This document shows, piece after piece, positions 16,624-18,406 of a stretch of DNA of 18,406 nt. Position numbers and translations under genes: made by a program. Location of the stretch: contig JAKONM010000219.1 of assembly GCA_022701925.1 (NCBI GenBank), forward strand, positions 1 through 18,406, written 5' to 3'. The notes below the pieces were generated by a model. The model ran no database searches. It worked only from the letters and a program-made list of their open reading frames with translations, and was not told the origin of the DNA. Position 1 is the first letter of the stretch. Each line of letters starts with the position of its first letter. Source of the DNA: Microbacteriaceae bacterium (GTDB lineage Bacteria; Actinomycetota; Actinomycetes; Actinomycetales; Microbacteriaceae).

Positions 16624-17648
16624 GCGGGCTGGAGCGCGCGTACCGCCTGCTGTTCCGCGCGGTGCTGATGCGCATGGACCCGGAGTCCGCGCACCACGCG
16701 GCGATGACGGTCATCCGCGCGCTCGGCGCCTCCGCCCCCGTCGCGTACCGCCTGCGGCGGCGCACCACCGCGGCCGGGCGCACCGTCTTCGCGATGGGCC
16801 TCGACTTCCCGACCGCCTTCGGCCTCGCGGCCGGCTTCGACAAGAACGCGATCGCGCTCCGCGGGCTCGGAGCACTGGGGTTCGGGCACGTGGAGATCGG
16901 CACGGTCACCGCGAAGGCGCAGCCCGGCAACCCGAAGCCGCGGCTGTTCCGCCTGCCGGCCGACCGGGCGCTGATCAACCGGATGGGCTTCAACAACCAC
17001 GGCGCCGAGGAGGTCGCGGCGCGGCTGCGACGGCTGCGTCGCGGCGGAGGGCTGCCGATCGTCGGCGTGAACATCGGGAAGAGCCGTGCCACGGCGGTGG
17101 AGGACGCGGTGGAGGACTACCGCTTCAGCGCCCGCCTGCTGGCGCCGGTGGCCGACTACCTGGTGGTCAACGTCAGCTCGCCGAACACGCCCGGGCTCCG
17201 GGGGCTGCAGGAGCTCGACCGGCTCGAGCCCCTGCTCGCCGCGGTGCTCGAGGCCGCCGGCGACACCCCGCTGCTCGTCAAGATCGCCCCGGACCTGGAG
17301 GACGACGCGGTGCGCCACATCGGCGAGCTGGTCGGGCGCCTGGGGCTCGCCGGCGTCGTGGCGACCAACACCACGATCCGGCGCGACGGCCTCAGCACCC
17401 CCGCCGTCCGGGTGTCGCAGATGGGCGACGGCGGCCTGTCCGGCCCGCCGGTCGCCGCCCGCTCGGCGGAGGTGCTGCGGCTGCTGCGCGCCGCCCTGCC
17501 GCAGGGCGCCTGCATCATCAGCACCGGCGGCGTCGAGACCGCCGAGCACGTGCGGCAGCGCCTCCGTGCCGGCGCCGACCTCGTGCAGGGCTACACGGGC
17601 TTCCTCTACCGGGGACCGGGCTGGGCCGCGGACCTCGCCAGGGCGTGA
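16620..17648 (+). CDS. pyrD: dihydroorotate dehydrogenase (quinone), class 2, PyrD
   Basis: FMN-containing membrane-associated enzyme (342 aa) that oxidises dihydroorotate to orotate with quinone as acceptor in pyrimidine synthesis. The N-terminal helical extension (about 1-45, YRLLFRAVLMRMDPESAHH) is the membrane/quinone-binding part that defines class 2. The barrel shows GLAAGFDKNA (68-77), EIGTVTAKAQPGNPKPR (92-108), RMGFNNHG (121-128), NVSSPNTPGLR (184-194, catalytic S187), ATNTTI (248-253), GGLSGPP (271-277) and GYTGFLYRGP near the end. The GTG 16620 start overlaps the nrdR stop as GTGA and gives the expected class 2 N-terminus. Confidence 0.96.
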   Translation: MSGLERAYRLLFRAVLMRMDPESAHHAAMTVIRALGASAPVAYRLRRRTTAAGRTVFAMGLDFPTAFGLAAGFDKNAIALRGLGALGFGHVEIGTVTAKAQPGNPKPRLFRLPADRALINRMGFNNHGAEEVAARLRRLRRGGGLPIVGVNIGKSRATAVEDAVEDYRFSARLLAPVADYLVVNVSSPNTPGLRGLQELDRLEPLLAAVLEAAGDTPLLVKIAPDLEDDAVRHIGELVGRLGLAGVVATNTTIRRDGLSTPAVRVSQMGDGGLSGPPVAARSAEVLRLLRAALPQGACIISTGGVETAEHVRQRLRAGADLVQGYTGFLYRGPGWAADLARA

Positions 17649-17650
17649 TG

Positions 17651-17678
17651 GCCTTCGGTCCGCGGGCGGATCGAAGGC
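17651..17678 (+). terminator. strong hairpin after pyrD, likely terminator
   Basis: GCCTTCG (17651-17657) pairs with CGAAGGC (17672-17678). Inside, a G-T wobble and TCCG/CGGA extend the stem to about 12 bp with a CGGG tetraloop. It starts 3 nt after the pyrD stop and faces a convergent gene. A weak TGTTCG tail follows in place of a T-run. Confidence 0.6.
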
Positions 17679-17687
17679 TGTTCGCTC

Positions 17688-17708
17688 CGCGGCGCTGAGC
17701 GCGCCGTG
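17688..17708. terminator. second hairpin in the convergent pyrD/DUF3043 region
   Basis: GGCGC (17691-17695), loop TGAGC, GCGCC (17701-17705), extended by three outer pairs including one wobble (17688-17708). It lies between the two convergent genes and could act on either strand. Confidence 0.35.
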
Positions 17709-17744
17709 CTCCGCTCCGCGAGAAGCGGGTCGGATCGAGCGGAG
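17709..17744. terminator. third hairpin, nearest the DUF3043 3' end
   Basis: CTCCGCTC (17709-17716) and GAGCGGAG (17737-17744) are perfectly complementary over 8 bp, with a smaller hairpin in the loop. It lies 11 nt beyond the DUF3043 stop on the minus strand, so it most likely terminates that transcript. Confidence 0.45.
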
Positions 17745-17755
17745 GGGCGCGGCCG

Positions 17756-18316
17756 CTACGCGATCTTGGCGCCGCGCTTGACCTGCGGCTTCGGCATCCG
17801 CAGCCCGCGGAACTGCGCGGCCCGCATCACGACGTACAGGTTGAGGCCGCGCTGCACGCCGTCCTTGCCGTACCGGACGGCGAGGCGGCGCCTGATCGAC
17901 GCGGCCCGGATCAGGCCGTCCAGGATCGTCAGCGCCAGGTAGCCGTACAGCGGCAGGAACAGCCAGGCCGCGGTCGGCGCGAACAGCGTCGCCGCGAAGA
18001 AGACGATGAAGACGGGGATGAGGAACTCGCCGATGGTCCACTGCGAGTCGATCACGTCGCGGGCGTAGCGGCGCTGCGGCCCCCGGTCGCGCACCGGCAG
18101 GTAGCGCTCCTCGCCGTTCGCCATGCCGATGCGCGCGCGCTCCCGCGCCTCGGCCTGCCGCCCCCTCGACGTGCGACGGGCCGCCTTGCGGTCGCTCGCG
18201 ACCAGCGGCTGGCGCCTGGCCGCCTCCCGCTCGCGTCGCGACGGCGTCGCCCGGCCCTTGCCGATCACCGGCTCCTCGACGACCGGAGCCTCCGGCTGGG
18301 GGGTCTTCTTCGCCAT
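17756..18316 (-). CDS. DUF3043 family membrane protein
   Basis: Actinobacterial membrane protein of unknown function (186 aa). The N-terminal cytoplasmic part is highly charged and contains the family pattern GKGRATPSRREREAARR (19-35). RRYARDVIDSQWTIGEF (82-98) then leads into two hydrophobic helices (about 99-114 and 116-136) separated by a short turn. The C-terminal tail (140-186) is strongly basic and ends RGAKIA. The start ATG (complement of 18314-18316) is supported by AGGAGG (complement of 18322-18327) 5 nt upstream, the best Shine-Dalgarno in the window. It converges with pyrD and diverges from the partial gene at the right edge. I can assign the family by motif memory, but no function. 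Confidence 0.88.
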   Translation of the reverse strand: MAKKTPQPEAPVVEEPVIGKGRATPSRREREAARRQPLVASDRKAARRTSRGRQAEARERARIGMANGEERYLPVRDRGPQRRYARDVIDSQWTIGEFLIPVFIVFFAATLFAPTAAWLFLPLYGYLALTILDGLIRAASIRRRLAVRYGKDGVQRGLNLYVVMRAAQFRGLRMPKPQVKRGAKIA

Positions 18317-18353
18317 CCGGGCCTCCTGGTCGTGAGGCTCCTAAGGGACCGCC

Positions 18354-18406
18354 ATGCCGATCGAACCCGGGGAGCAGTCCGCCGCACCGACCGGGGCGCA
18401 GGCGCC
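18354..18406 (+). CDS. N-terminus of an unidentified divergent gene (cut by window edge)
   Basis: ATG 18354 is preceded by AAGGGA (18343-18348) at 5-nt spacing and opens a frame that stays open to the window end (17 residues, MPIEPGEQSAAPTGAQA). It diverges from the DUF3043 gene with only 37 nt between the two start codons. The Pro/Ala-rich start gives no family information. I recall an M20-type dipeptidase beside DUF3043 in some Micrococcales, but nothing in these residues tests that. Confidence 0.45.
   Translation, partial: MPIEPGEQSAAPTGAQA

Overview
The window is a compact, very GC-rich stretch of actinobacterial chromosome carrying conserved cell-wall, cell-division and replication genes. 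The order is murD-ftsW-murG-murC-ftsQ-ftsZ-yggS-sepF-yggT-divIVA-lspA-rluD-dnaE-hisD-nrdR-pyrD, with a convergent DUF3043 gene at the right end. FtsA is absent, while SepF and a polar-growth DivIVA/Wag31 are present. Together with the joining of the dcw cluster to lspA-rluD-dnaE-hisD-nrdR-pyrD-DUF3043, this points to the order Micrococcales. The DivIVA N-terminus and FtsW motifs look most like Microbacteriaceae. The family assignment is inference from remembered sequences; no search was run.

Region 1 (1-5717) is a tightly packed peptidoglycan and division operon. It holds the last three quarters of murD (cut by the left edge), ftsW, murG, murC and ftsQ. Three of the junctions are 4-nt GTGA/ATGA overlaps. 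The genes build UDP-MurNAc-peptide (MurC, MurD) and lipid II (MurG), polymerise septal glycan (FtsW) and connect it to the divisome (FtsQ). Region 2 (5718-8850) holds ftsZ with its own leader containing a 16-bp palindrome, then yggS, sepF and yggT, each behind its own short intergenic region with hairpins and a -10-like element. The pgeF/yfiH gene that follows ftsZ in Mycobacterium tuberculosis is missing. Region 3 (8851-11133) is divIVA-lspA-rluD, nearly without gaps. Region 4 (11134-16098) holds the replicative polymerase dnaE and a solitary hisD. Region 5 (16099-17648) is nrdR-pyrD with a GTGA overlap. Region 6 (17649-18406) is a hairpin-rich convergent intergenic region, the DUF3043 membrane-protein gene on the minus strand, and the first 17 codons of a divergent gene at the right edge.

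No mobile element, CRISPR array, tRNA, rRNA or phage gene was seen, and no gap between genes exceeds 300 nt. I found no undescribed multi-gene system. The points most worth a second look are these: (a) an apparent Asp-to-Ala change at a metal-ligand position in the DnaE PHP proofreading domain; (b) several start codons lying 7-9 nt after a TANNNT element without a Shine-Dalgarno, suggesting leaderless mRNAs; (c) a possible 7-codon leaderless upstream ORF that overlaps the yggT start by GTGA; (d) the palindrome in the ftsZ leader; (e) a 9-bp inverted repeat that abuts the hisD -10 element.
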